This document shows, in pieces, positions 26,494-35,089 of a DNA stretch of 64,000 bases. A program made the position numbers and the translations under genes. Origin of the DNA: Neorhizobium sp. (lineage in GTDB: Bacteria > Pseudomonadota > Alphaproteobacteria > Rhizobiales > Rhizobiaceae); NCBI GenBank assembly GCA_028283725.1, contig JAPWKC010000004.1:1674001-1738000 (forward strand), written 5' to 3'. Within the stretch, counting starts at the first letter, position 1. Each line of letters opens with the position of its first letter. The notes under the pieces were generated by a model. The model was not told the DNA's origin. It made no database searches and saw only the letters and a list, made by a program, of their open reading frames with translations.

Positions 26494-27990
26494 TCAGGTC
26501 CTGCCGACTTCCATTGCGTCGAGAGCGGCCGCAAGACGACGCTCCTCGCCATAATAGCGGGCGCGATCCCAGAAATGCGGCTTGGTGATGCCGGTCGAAA
26601 CATGGCGGCCGATCAGCCTTCCGGCCTGATCCTCGCCCTCGATGTCGTAGCGCATCAGATCCTGCGTCACGATCACGTCGCCTTCCATGCCGATCACCTC
26701 GGTGATCTGGGTGATGCGCCGGGAACCATCGCGCAGGCGGGCGGCCTGAACGATGACATCGACGGAGCCGGTGATGATTTCGCGCACGGTCTTGGCCGGA
26801 AGGGTGAAGCCGCCCATGGCGATCATCGATTCCATACGGCTCAGGCATTCGCGCGGCGTATTGGAGTGGATCGTACCCATCGAGCCGTCGTGACCGGTGT
26901 TCATCGCCTGCAACAGGTCGAAGACCTCCGGTCCGCGCACTTCACCGACGATGATGCGTTCGGGACGCATACGCAGGCAGTTCTTGACGAGATCGCGCAT
27001 GGTGATCTCGCCCTCGCCCTCGATATTGGGCGGGCGGGTTTCGAGGCGCACGACATGCGGCTGCTGCAATTGCAGTTCGGCCGTATCCTCGCAGGTGATG
27101 ATGCGCTCATGGCTATCGATATAGCGGGTGAGGCAATTGAGAAGCGTCGTCTTGCCCGAGCCCGTACCGCCGGAAATGACGATATTGCAGCGGACGCGGC
27201 CGATGATCTGCAGAAGCGTGGCACCTTCCGGCGTGATGGCGCCGAAGCGTACCAACTGTTCGAGCGTCAGCTTGTCCTTCTTGAACTTGCGGATCGTCAG
27301 GGCCGGGCCATCGAGCGACAGCGGCGGCGCGATGACGTTGACACGCGAGCCATCCGGCAGGCGGGCGTCGCAGATCGGCGAACTTTCATCGACGCGGCGG
27401 CCGACCTGGCTGACGATGCGCTGGCAGATCGACAGAAGCTGGGCATTGTCGCGGAAGCGGATCTCCGATTCGATCGTCTTGCCGGCGACTTCGATAAAGG
27501 TCTGGCCGGCGCCGTTGACCATGATATCCGCGATATCGTCACGCGCCAGGAGCGGCTCCAGCGGGCCGTAACCGAGAACGTCGTTGCAGATATCTTCGAG
27601 CAGTTCTTCCTGCTCGGAAATCGACATCGCGAAATTCTTGATCGTGATGATGTCGTTGACGATGTCGCGGATTTCCTCGCGCGCGCTTTCGGTATCGAGC
27701 TTCGACAGCTGCGACAGGTCGATCGTGTCGATCAGCGCCGAGAACACCTGGCTCTTGGTGTCGTAATAGTTTTCATTGCGGGCGGGACGCTTGCGGGCGC
27801 CTGCGGGCTGCGAGGCCGCGGGCTGGCGATGTGCCGGGCCGGTATCGCGCGGCGGCTCGGCGAACACTTCCGGTCCGGTGGACACGGTGGGGATCGGGGA
27901 GACTGCGGGTATTGTCGCAGCCGGCATCGGCGGTGGCGGTGCCAGACCGCCTCCCTTGCCCGTGCCTTCGTTTCCGCGTCTTCCAAACAT
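26494..27990 (-). CDS. cpaF: Flp pilus assembly ATPase CpaF (TadA)
   Basis: 498 residues. The N-terminal 75 residues are Pro-rich and disordered. From 80 follows the VirB11/CpaF-type secretion ATPase: Walker A GGTGSGKT (274-281), the Asp box [12 protein letters not shown], Walker B region [17 protein letters not shown] and the His box [12 protein letters not shown]. It powers pilin extension at the inner membrane as a hexamer. Followed by tadB and tadC; 74 nt separate it from cpaE. Confidence 0.96.
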   Translation of the reverse strand: MFGRRGNEGTGKGGGLAPPPPMPAATIPAVSPIPTVSTGPEVFAEPPRDTGPAHRQPAASQPAGARKRPARNENYYDTKSQVFSALIDTIDLSQLSKLDTESAREEIRDIVNDIITIKNFAMSISEQEELLEDICNDVLGYGPLEPLLARDDIADIMVNGAGQTFIEVAGKTIESEIRFRDNAQLLSICQRIVSQVGRRVDESSPICDARLPDGSRVNVIAPPLSLDGPALTIRKFKKDKLTLEQLVRFGAITPEGATLLQIIGRVRCNIVISGGTGSGKTTLLNCLTRYIDSHERIITCEDTAELQLQQPHVVRLETRPPNIEGEGEITMRDLVKNCLRMRPERIIVGEVRGPEVFDLLQAMNTGHDGSMGTIHSNTPRECLSRMESMIAMGGFTLPAKTVREIITGSVDVIVQAARLRDGSRRITQITEVIGMEGDVIVTQDLMRYDIEGEDQAGRLIGRHVSTGITKPHFWDRARYYGEERRLAAALDAMEVGRT

Positions 27991-28064
27991 CTCTCGACCC
28001 AGCTTTCCAGTTGTGTGCGGCAGGACGTGTCCCTGCCCTGCCCTCTCGTTATGTCTGCCCGAGA

Positions 28065-29351
28065 CTATTTACGCCCGAGCATGCCGAGCATCTTGCCGAG
28101 CCCGGCGCGTTTTGCCCTCTTGATCGCCACTCGCCCGGTCAGCACATGGGCCAGCTGCGCAAATGTCTCCGCCGTCGGCGACTTGCCGTCGATCTCGGAA
28201 ATCATCCGGCCGCTATTGGAGGCGCTGCCGAAGAGCTGCGCATCGAAGGGAAGGATGGCGACCGGCTCGATCTCCAGCGGCTCGATGAAATCTGACGGTG
28301 TGATCTCGGGCCGCTTCGGCATTCCGACCTGATTGAGGACGAGACGCGGCGGGCCGTCGTTGGGACGCAGCTTCTTCAACGCATCGAGCATGTTCTTGGT
28401 GTTGCGCAGGTTGGCGAGATCCGGCACGGCGCAGATGACGACCTCGTCGACATCTGCCAGAACCGCGCGCGTCCAGTCGTTCCAGGCATGCGGCACGTCG
28501 AGAACCGCCACCGGCGCATTGCGTTGCAAAAGCTCGATCACCGGCTGGAAGGCGCCACTTTCGAAATCATAGGCGCGATCGAGCAGCGACGGAGCGGCGA
28601 GCAACGACAGATGTTCCGAGCATTTCGTCAGAAGGCGGTCGAGGAAGACTTCGTCCAGACGTTCCGGTGCGAAGACGGCTTCGGCGATGCCCTGCGCGGG
28701 GTCCTGGTCGAAATCGATATTGGCGGTGCCGAAGGGCAGGTCGAGATCGGCGAGGATGGTTTCGGTCGAAAACAGGTGTGAAATGCCGAAGGCGCAGTTA
28801 TGCGCGATGGTGGAGGCACCGACGCCGCCTTTGGCGCCGATGAAGGCGATCGAGCGGCCAAGCGGCTCTGCATCCGGATCGACGAAGATCTGGGCGACCG
28901 AGGCCAGCATGTCGGCCATGGCGACCGGGCCGACCAGATATTCGGAAATGCCGTTGCGGATCAGTTCGCGGTAGAGGGCAATATCGTTGTAGCGGCCGAC
29001 GATGATGACGCGGGTCGAGGGATCGCAGACTTCTGCGAGCGGCGCGAGCTCGTTCAGGAGGTTCTTCGGCTCGGCGTCGGTTTCCATAATGATGAGGTTC
29101 GGCGTCGGCGCGCCGGAGAACATGTTGGCAGCAGCCTCGATACCACCGGCCGTCATGCGCAGGTTGACCTTGGCCATGCGGCGGTCGCGCGACATGCGGT
29201 CCATCATCCGCTGCATCGCCTCGGTCTCGCAAAAGGCATGGATCGAAATGCGCGGCAACGGGCGCAGATGCTCGAAGTCGCCGCTCTTTTCGAGGTCTTC
29301 GGGGACCTCCTCGGCGGAGGCTCCGCGGATTTCGTAGTTGATCGCGCTCAT
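28065..29351 (-). CDS. cpaE: pilus localisation ATPase-like protein CpaE (TadZ)
   Basis: 428 residues. Residues 30-150 are a receiver-like pseudo-domain without the standard phosphorylation site. From about 165 a ParA/MinD-type domain starts with the deviant Walker A FIGAKGGVGASTIAHN, where the second lysine is replaced by Ala, as is usual in CpaE/TadZ. Then LADLDLPFGTANIDFDQDP and the Walker B-like VAVLDVPHAW. TadZ proteins place the pilus at the cell pole. 27 nt downstream of cpaD. Confidence 0.93.
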   Translation of the reverse strand: MSAINYEIRGASAEEVPEDLEKSGDFEHLRPLPRISIHAFCETEAMQRMMDRMSRDRRMAKVNLRMTAGGIEAAANMFSGAPTPNLIIMETDAEPKNLLNELAPLAEVCDPSTRVIIVGRYNDIALYRELIRNGISEYLVGPVAMADMLASVAQIFVDPDAEPLGRSIAFIGAKGGVGASTIAHNCAFGISHLFSTETILADLDLPFGTANIDFDQDPAQGIAEAVFAPERLDEVFLDRLLTKCSEHLSLLAAPSLLDRAYDFESGAFQPVIELLQRNAPVAVLDVPHAWNDWTRAVLADVDEVVICAVPDLANLRNTKNMLDALKKLRPNDGPPRLVLNQVGMPKRPEITPSDFIEPLEIEPVAILPFDAQLFGSASNSGRMISEIDGKSPTAETFAQLAHVLTGRVAIKRAKRAGLGKMLGMLGRK

Positions 29352-29378
29352 CTTCTTCTCCGGTCGCCCGAGATGCCG

Positions 29379-30119
29379 TCAGTTCGAGGTTGTGGTCGTG
29401 GTCGTGGTCGTGCTGCCGCTCGAACTCTCGCCGCGGTAGGTGCTGATGACGCTCGCCCGCTGGGTGGCATCGATCGGCGTCATGGCGCGCGGCGCAATGA
29501 GATCGGACGGATTGGCGATCTGGGCCGCGAGGTTGTTCTGGCTGGCGCAGCCGAAATTATACCAGTTCTTGTTGCCGAACGTATTGTCGGACAGATCTGC
29601 CGGCCATTGGCCACACTGGTCGGTCATCGCCTTGGTTGACACATAGGACAAGCGGATGGGGGCGGCATCGCCATTCGGGTTTGCGGCATAGCCGGTCATC
29701 AGGACGCTGCGCGCCGGGATGCCTGCCTCCGTCAGCGTGCGACGAACCTGGCCGCCGATCACCGATGCGGCGCCGGCATTGTAGGAGCCATGCGGCACCT
29801 GCACCTGGATGACGCCGGCACCCGAGGCCGAGAAGCTTTGCCCGAAGCCGCGGATCGTGTCCTTCATGCCGATGGTCAGATGCGTGTCGCCGGAGGAGAC
29901 GGGCAGATCGAGCGTCGACGGCCCCTCGGAGATGACGATCGGGTGACGGGTGCGGTAATCGTCGGGAATGGCGCCGGTGGTCGTCCGGTCGCCACAGGAC
30001 GACAGGACGATGGCGCATGCTGAGAACCCGGCGGCGATGACAGCGGCGCGGACGCTTGCAGCCGAAAAGGTCCGGCCGGCATCTGCTGAGCCAAGGGAAA
30101 TATGGTCGATGTTCGTCAT
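29379..30119 (-). CDS. cpaD: pilus biogenesis lipoprotein CpaD
   Basis: About 246 residues. ATG 30119 is used; a GTG at 30137 overlaps the cpaC stop (GTGA) and is an equally likely coupled start. A lipoprotein signal ends in IVLSSCGD, lipobox Cys near 38. The body contains DDYRTRHPIVISEG and NFGCASQNNLAAQIANPSDLIAPRAMTPID, the hallmark of the CpaD family. The C-terminus is a run of about eight threonines from a GTGGTC hexamer repeat (29392-29412). CpaD helps place the CpaC secretin in the outer membrane. Confidence 0.92.
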   Translation of the reverse strand: MTNIDHISLGSADAGRTFSAASVRAAVIAAGFSACAIVLSSCGDRTTTGAIPDDYRTRHPIVISEGPSTLDLPVSSGDTHLTIGMKDTIRGFGQSFSASGAGVIQVQVPHGSYNAGAASVIGGQVRRTLTEAGIPARSVLMTGYAANPNGDAAPIRLSYVSTKAMTDQCGQWPADLSDNTFGNKNWYNFGCASQNNLAAQIANPSDLIAPRAMTPIDATQRASVISTYRGESSSGSTTTTTTTTSN

Positions 30120-30133
30120 GTCCTTGATCCCGC

Positions 30134-31687
30134 TCACTTGTAGATGAAGCCGACTGAGCCGTTATATTGCTGGGCGGTCGCCGGCTGTTCCTTGCGGCCG
30201 TAGATCTTGTTGACGCGGTTCAGGAAATACATGGCCGCATCGTTTTCCGGATTGAAATTGTCGTCGGGCCTGGCGATCTGGTCGCGCGCGACGGGGCGCA
30301 CCAGATAGGGCGTGGCGATGATGACAAGCTCGCTCTCGTTGCGGACGAAATCCTTGCTGCGGAACAGCGTGCCGAAGATCGGCACCTTGGAAATGCCCGG
30401 CAGACCGGACATGGCCTGACGGATATTGTCCTGCACCAGACCGGCAATCACGATGGAACCGCCCGACGGCAATTCGACCGTGGTGGACGCCTCGCGCTTG
30501 CGGATCGACAGATAGGTGTTGCCGGGAATGCTGAGCGAGCTGCCATTGCCGGTGACGACCGAGCCTTCGATCGTCGGCTCGGACACATCCGTCTCGATGG
30601 CCAGGCTGATGCGGCCCGGCGACAGCACGACCGGCTTGAAATTAAGCGTGATGCCATAGTCTTCCGAATTCGTCGTCCGGCTGACGGTCGCAACGCCGGT
30701 CGCCGCGTCTCGGGTGACCTCCTGTTCGCCCGGCAGGCGATAGGTTCCGCCAACGTAAAACTTCGCCTGCTGGCCGGAGATCGCCGTCAGGCTCGGTTCG
30801 GCCAACGTGCGCATGACGCCGGCCTGTTCCATGGCGTTCATATAGGTCGCAAGCGCGGTGCCGCCGATAGAGCCGGCCAAGGTGCCTGTGCTGGCGGCAT
30901 TGATGGCGTTGCCGAGATTGGACGGGTTGGCATAGGAGATCGAGCCATCCTTGCCGCTGATCGAGCCGTTGAAGCCGAGCTGCTTCAGCACCTGACGGCT
31001 GACTTCCGCAACAGTGACCTTCAACGTCACCTGGTCCTCGCCCTCGATCGTCAAAAGGTTGACGATCTGCGAGGTCTGGCGGTCTTCGGCAAAGATATCC
31101 GCGGTGCTGCCGGCATTGCCTTCGGCGGTGATGTTGCGGGTCGTCGCTTCGCCCCCCTTCAGGAAGGCGCGGGCAAGTTTTTCGGCCTGGGTCGAATCCT
31201 GCGGGGTGCGGACCGTGCCGGAGAGCACGATGTTGTCGGAGATGATCTCGACCTTGACGTCGGAATCCGGCAGGAAGCGCTTCAGGTTCGTCTGGAGGCC
31301 GGAAATGTCGCGCTCGATCTCGACGTCGAGGCTGACGATTTCCTCGCCATGGGCACCGAAGACGAAGATGTTGGTCTGGCCGACCGATTTGCCGAACAGA
31401 TAGATGCGCCGGGAGGTGCGGGTGACGGCGTCGGCCATGGACGGATCGGCAACGAGGATGTCATGGGCGTCGGCCGGAAGGTCGATCACCAGCGCCTTGT
31501 TCAAGCCGAGATTGACCCGGCGCTTGGCGCCGGGTCCCATATCGGTGATGCGGATGAGGTTGCTGTCAGCGGCCTGCGCTTGGGTGATCCCCAAAGGAGC
31601 GAAGGTGACAGTGGGGCCCGACATGGCCAGGCAAAAGGTCATCCCGGCGGCAGCGGAGCTTCGAAATCTTCTCGTCAGACGGTTCAC
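30134..31687 (-). CDS. cpaC: outer-membrane secretin CpaC (RcpA)
   Basis: 517 residues from a GTG start (31687) with GGAG 8 nt upstream. Signal peptide cleaved near AQAADSN. An N-terminal pilus-assembly domain at about 45-115 (GLNKALVIDLPADAHDILVADPSMADAV), a BON-like domain at 120-185, and the secretin domain from 220 (QVTLKVTVAEVSRQVLKQLGF; PSGGSIVIAGLVQDNIRQAMSGLPGISKVPIFGTLFRS), the canonical C-terminal signature. It forms the outer-membrane channel for the Flp pilus. Its stop overlaps the possible GTG start of cpaD. Confidence 0.95.
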   Translation of the reverse strand: MNRLTRRFRSSAAAGMTFCLAMSGPTVTFAPLGITQAQAADSNLIRITDMGPGAKRRVNLGLNKALVIDLPADAHDILVADPSMADAVTRTSRRIYLFGKSVGQTNIFVFGAHGEEIVSLDVEIERDISGLQTNLKRFLPDSDVKVEIISDNIVLSGTVRTPQDSTQAEKLARAFLKGGEATTRNITAEGNAGSTADIFAEDRQTSQIVNLLTIEGEDQVTLKVTVAEVSRQVLKQLGFNGSISGKDGSISYANPSNLGNAINAASTGTLAGSIGGTALATYMNAMEQAGVMRTLAEPSLTAISGQQAKFYVGGTYRLPGEQEVTRDAATGVATVSRTTNSEDYGITLNFKPVVLSPGRISLAIETDVSEPTIEGSVVTGNGSSLSIPGNTYLSIRKREASTTVELPSGGSIVIAGLVQDNIRQAMSGLPGISKVPIFGTLFRSKDFVRNESELVIIATPYLVRPVARDQIARPDDNFNPENDAAMYFLNRVNKIYGRKEQPATAQQYNGSVGFIYK

Positions 31688-31699
31688 GTATCCGCTCCG

Positions 31700-32509
31700 T
31701 TATTTCAGCTGCTGCGTGGTCGAACTTTTGACGATCGACCCGGATTTGATGATCTGAATATCCTCGGCCTTGCCGCCTCCATGAAGGAGATAGTCGGCGG
31801 CCTGCGTATCCGGCTCCTGCGCGTCGGCGACCGAGCGCAGCGCCAGCGTCAGACGGCTCGCCATCTGCTGCGCCACGGCAATCACCCGCGTCTGATCCGG
31901 CGTCAATTCAAGCGTGGCGGTGGTGCCGACGACAGCCTGCTTGCCATCGGCGCCTTCCTGGACATTCTGGTCGATCGCCAGAACGCGCACATTGTTCAGC
32001 ACGTTCTCGGTGATGAAGCCGCCGGTTTCCTTGTTGTCGCGGACCATGATCACATCGACCCGGTCATTCGGAAGCACGAAGCCGCCGGCGCCGGTGGCAA
32101 CCGTGATTTCGGTCGCGACGGCACGTTTGCCGGACGGCAGAAGCGACGACATGATGCGGCTCGAGGAATCGGCGATCTTCTCGGCACGCATCGGCTCGCC
32201 CTTGAAGATCGGCAGGCGCACAACGGCGCCGGTCAGTTCCTTGATCGCGTCGGGGCGGGTGTCGCTGGTGATGAAACCGTCCACCACATCGCCCTTGGGC
32301 CAGTTGGCCCACTGGATGGACTTGTCGTTCAGCCGGCTGCCGACAGGCAGATTGTCGGAGGACACCAGAACCTTCGTGGTCGGCTCGCGCTGGACCACGG
32401 TCTGGACAATATCCGGCCCACGGTTGCCCGACAGCTGCATCGCCAGCAAGCCGGCAAGACCTGCAGCAACAACGGCGACACCGAGAATAATTAGACGAGC
32501 GGGCTTCAT
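31700..32509 (-). CDS. cpaB: Flp pilus assembly protein CpaB (RcpC)
   Basis: About 269 residues; ATG 32509 has GGGGA 5 nt upstream, and another ATG is at 32515. One N-terminal membrane helix (ARLIILGVAVVAAGLAGLLAM), a SAF domain at about 45-110 (KVLVSSDNLPVGSRLNDKSIQWANWP), then the RcpC region with GFVLPNDRVDVIMVRD. CpaB is thought to sit in the periplasm beside the secretin. First gene of the cpaB-C-D-E-F-tadB-tadC operon, with CtrA-like half sites upstream. Confidence 0.93.
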   Translation of the reverse strand: MKPARLIILGVAVVAAGLAGLLAMQLSGNRGPDIVQTVVQREPTTKVLVSSDNLPVGSRLNDKSIQWANWPKGDVVDGFITSDTRPDAIKELTGAVVRLPIFKGEPMRAEKIADSSSRIMSSLLPSGKRAVATEITVATGAGGFVLPNDRVDVIMVRDNKETGGFITENVLNNVRVLAIDQNVQEGADGKQAVVGTTATLELTPDQTRVIAVAQQMASRLTLALRSVADAQEPDTQAADYLLHGGGKAEDIQIIKSGSIVKSSTTQQLK

Positions 32510-32565
32510 GGCCATCCCCGAGGGAAATCAAATCTTTCCGGAGAATGCGGCCCAATGGTGTAATT

Positions 32566-32631
32566 ATGGTTAATAAGGCGCTTACGGCGTTGGTTAACAG
32601 GCCGTTATCGAGCGATCATCACATATTAACC
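32566..32631 (-). promoter_or_regulatory. cluster of CtrA-like half sites upstream of cpaB
   Basis: On the minus strand TTAACCAT occurs at 32566-32573, a full match to the CtrA half site. TTAACCA lies at 32591-32597, and a plus-strand TTAACC at 32627-32632. They lie 55-120 nt in front of the cpaB start, in the gap after cpaA. Confidence 0.4.
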
Positions 32632-33150
32632 GAAATGGCGGAGCGCCAGTTCGTAAAGCGGCGCATGCTCGATGGTGAACAGACCACCGATCGCGATGGC
32701 GATTCCGTAGGGAATTTTGGACACGGTCGCGAGAGACGGCGGAACCGGAATGCCGAGCGCCATGACGGTCGGGGCCTGTGTGCGGATCAACAGGACAAGG
32801 ATGGTCACCCCGCCGCCAGCATAAGAGACGGCCAGCAGGAACTGCAGCAGCGACTGGTCATACCCGAACCAGAGGGCCATGGCCGTCAGGAGCTTGGCAT
32901 CACCGCCACCCATAATGTTGAATGCGAAGAGCGCAAAGCAGCCGGCAAAGACCGCCGAGGCGGCAACGAAGCTCATGCCGATCGCCGGCCAGGCCATGCC
33001 GGAAAACGGCGCGAGAATGATGAAGGTCGCGATCACGGCCACCGATACGCGGTTCGGTATCGTCATGGTGAAGAGGTCGCTCACCGCTGCCAGAGCAAGT
33101 GCGAAAGGCAGGCAGATTAGAACCGCAGCAGCGGCAACAGTGACAATCAT
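32626..33150 (-). CDS. cpaA: prepilin peptidase CpaA (TadV)
   Basis: 174 residues, all membrane: about 5-6 hydrophobic segments. The two aspartates of the type IV prepilin peptidase active site are present, SDLFTMTIPN near 24 and the GGGDAK motif near 83. It has only the peptidase_A24 core, without the methylase part, as in TadV/CpaA. It should cut the Flp pilin (33263-33445) and the TadE/F-like pseudopilins. It lies between pilA and cpaB on the same strand. Confidence 0.93.
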   Translation of the reverse strand: MIVTVAAAAVLICLPFALALAAVSDLFTMTIPNRVSVAVIATFIILAPFSGMAWPAIGMSFVAASAVFAGCFALFAFNIMGGGDAKLLTAMALWFGYDQSLLQFLLAVSYAGGGVTILVLLIRTQAPTVMALGIPVPPSLATVSKIPYGIAIAIGGLFTIEHAPLYELALRHFG

Positions 33151-33262
33151 CGCTCAACCCCGACAGCACAAGGGATGCTTTGCATCGACGCGTCTGCGCG
33201 AACCGTTCTTCCGAAGCGGCCCGCGCAAACCTTCTTTCACCGAAGCTTAACAGCCAATCGGA

Positions 33263-33445
33263 TTAATTTACGCCGGTCGCACCATTCATACGATTGGCGA
33301 TGTTGCCGAACGTGTTGCTGATGCGGTTGCCGAGCGTGGAAGCGCCGGTGATGATGGCGACAGAGATGAGGGCAGCGATCAGGCCGTATTCGATGGCAGT
33401 CGCGCCAGACTCATCCTTGAGGAAGCGAGCGAAAATCTTGGTCAT
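33263..33445 (-). CDS. pilA: Flp/Fap family pilin
   Basis: 60 residues, the usual Flp length. ATG 33445 follows AGGAGA. The leader is MTKIFARFLKDESG; CpaA should cut after the Gly, giving ATAIEYGLIAALISVAIITG, with the Glu-Tyr pair of Flp pilins and a hydrophobic helix. It forms the pilus fibre, likely for surface adhesion. It ends NRMNGATGVN. A CtrA-like TTAA-N7-TTAG box lies about 110 nt upstream. Confidence 0.95.
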   Translation of the reverse strand: MTKIFARFLKDESGATAIEYGLIAALISVAIITGASTLGNRISNTFGNIANRMNGATGVN

Positions 33446-33840
33446 GTGAATTCTCCTAACTCTGTTGGTTCAGCACTGCCGACAACTTGTTTGCCGTTGT
33501 TCGGATGAGCCAAAACTACCGCCAGACGATTGCCATCCGCTTAAGGAAGGAGCCTAACAAATCGTTAACGGGATAAACCCGCGACAGTTGGTTAATGAGA
33601 TCGAAAAAAGATCACACATAGTTTATCGATGGCAAGACATTACACATAAAGCTAATATTCTTTTCTTTTCATTATATTGCGGAAATAATCAGCGAATTTC
33701 GCAACAAGAAGTACGACCGAAGCGGTCAATATCGGTAGAGGTTAACAATTCATTAGGGCGATCTATATGTGCCACTTAAAGGTTCATTCACCATTCCCCG
33801 CCATGTTTGCAGCACCGTAATCAAGCCAAAGGCCGCACAC
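33446..33840. promoter_or_regulatory. AT-rich divergent promoter region of pilA with two CtrA-like boxes
   Basis: No gene. This is the most AT-rich part of the neighbourhood. Read toward pilA, TTAACGATTTGTTAG lies at 33554-33568. Read toward the plus-strand gene at 33841, TTAACAATTCATTAG lies at 33742-33756. Both fit TTAA-N7-TTAG. In Caulobacter and Sinorhizobium pilA promoters are CtrA-activated. Further GGTTAA half sites are at 33590-33595. Confidence 0.5.
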
Positions 33841-34278
33841 ATGGTGTCGCGCAGATCAGCAGCCGCGCTTGCCGTCATGCTCGGCACCACACTTGGAAGC
33901 CAAGTCATCGCCAGCCACGCGCTTGCGACAGACCGGGCCGACGACATGCTGAAGGTCTATATGAATCAGGCGCGCGTGCTGAAGCTCGATCGCCCGGTCT
34001 CGAAAGTCATTATCGGCAATGCCGAAATCGCCGACGCCACGGTTGCCGATCCGAAGACGATCGTTCTGACCGGACGTGCCTATGGGACGACCAATCTCGT
34101 GCTTCTGGATGCAGACGGCAACGCGATCGCCGACGAACGGGTGATCGTTTCCATTGATGAAGGCAATTCCGTGCGGGTGTTCAAGCAGACCCAGCGGACC
34201 GTTCTGTCCTGCACGCCGATGTGCGAGCAGCAGACCGTGACGAAAAACAGCGGCACGGGAACCGGCAGCACGCCCTGA
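33841..34278 (+). CDS. CpaC N-terminal-domain-only pilus protein
   Basis: ATG 33841 gives a signal peptide (MVSRRSAAALAVMLGTTLGSQVIASHALATDRADD, cleavage near 30); the earlier frame start is not preceded by an SD. In 145 residues the only domain, about 35-105, is the secretin N-terminal pilus-assembly domain (MNQARVLKLDRPVSKVIIGNAEIADATVADPKTIVLTGRAYGTTNLVLLD), parallel to that of CpaC at 30134. The secretin part is missing. The C-terminus has LSCTPMCEQQ, a C-x3-C pair. It probably works in the periplasm with the CpaC ring. Confidence 0.83.
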   Translation: MVSRRSAAALAVMLGTTLGSQVIASHALATDRADDMLKVYMNQARVLKLDRPVSKVIIGNAEIADATVADPKTIVLTGRAYGTTNLVLLDADGNAIADERVIVSIDEGNSVRVFKQTQRTVLSCTPMCEQQTVTKNSGTGTGSTP

Positions 34279-34456
34279 TCCTGAACAATCCGTTCGAATG
34301 CCGGATAACGGCTCAACGGATTATCAACAATCCTCCCCTATCATCGGGCATATTCGAAATCCTGCGATTTTGCGGGACCGAACCGCGTATTCTTGAAGTT
34401 GGAGCGCCGATCGCTGGCTATCAGCCCGATTGCTGTTCCAGGGGGCCGAAAAGATC

Positions 34457-35089
34457 ATGCATCTGGATGACACGAACGGTGTCGGCGCTGTCGCGCCCGG
34501 CGGCCGACGGAAAAGAGCGTTCTCCACCTTCTTCCGGTCGAAGGATGGTGCAGCGGCGATCGAATTCGCCATTCTGGCCATTCCCTATTTCATCATCGTC
34601 TTTGCCATCCTCGAGACCTTCGTCGCCTTTGCCGCCGAACAACTCGTCGGCAACGCCGTCGATACGATGAGCCGAAAACTGCGAACCGGTGCGATCACCT
34701 ACAATCTCGGCCGCACGACCGATATGAGCCAGACGCAGTTCCGCCAGGCGTTTTGCAACGAAATCTCGATCCTGATCAGTTGTTCGGCGAGCGAAATCGC
34801 AACGCCGAACAAATTGTGGATCGATGCACGTTCGTTTCCCTCTTTCGCCCTGATGGCCGTTACGGCGCCCGGTATTCCCAAGACGTTGTCGGGTGACCTG
34901 AATACACTGTCCATGGCTTTCAGCCCCGGCGGGGCGAACACGACCAACATGCTTCGCGTCTATTACAAATGGAGCGTGATCACGGATCTGGTTCGGCCCT
35001 ACGTCACCAATATCCGGCCGAGTAACGGAACCCAGGCCTATTACCTGATCGCTCAGGGGAACATCTACCAGACCGAGGATTACCCATGA
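34457..35089 (+). CDS. TadE-like pseudopilin
   Basis: ATG 34457, with a G-rich SD region upstream; the longer frame begins at TTG. 210 residues. Pseudopilin signature near 35: FRSKDGAAAIEFAILAIPYFIIVFAILETF, with processing expected after the Gly and a Glu five residues on. The rest is periplasmic with two cysteines. TadE/F-like minor pilins are cut by CpaA and help pilus assembly. Its stop overlaps the start of the next gene (ATGA). Confidence 0.85.
   Translation: MHLDDTNGVGAVAPGGRRKRAFSTFFRSKDGAAAIEFAILAIPYFIIVFAILETFVAFAAEQLVGNAVDTMSRKLRTGAITYNLGRTTDMSQTQFRQAFCNEISILISCSASEIATPNKLWIDARSFPSFALMAVTAPGIPKTLSGDLNTLSMAFSPGGANTTNMLRVYYKWSVITDLVRPYVTNIRPSNGTQAYYLIAQGNIYQTEDYP

Noticed and set aside
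26575-28332. A 585-codon plus-strand frame opposite cpaF and cpaE
   Set aside because: It is a shadow of the ATPase gene; no plausible protein features.
28600-28900. Loss of function in CpaE because the Walker A lysine is replaced by Ala
   Set aside because: The GGVGAST form is usual for CpaE/TadZ proteins and not a sign of decay.
30167-32494. A 775-codon open frame on the plus strand
   Set aside because: It is antisense to cpaC and cpaB, which have clear family signatures. Long antisense frames are expected at this GC content.
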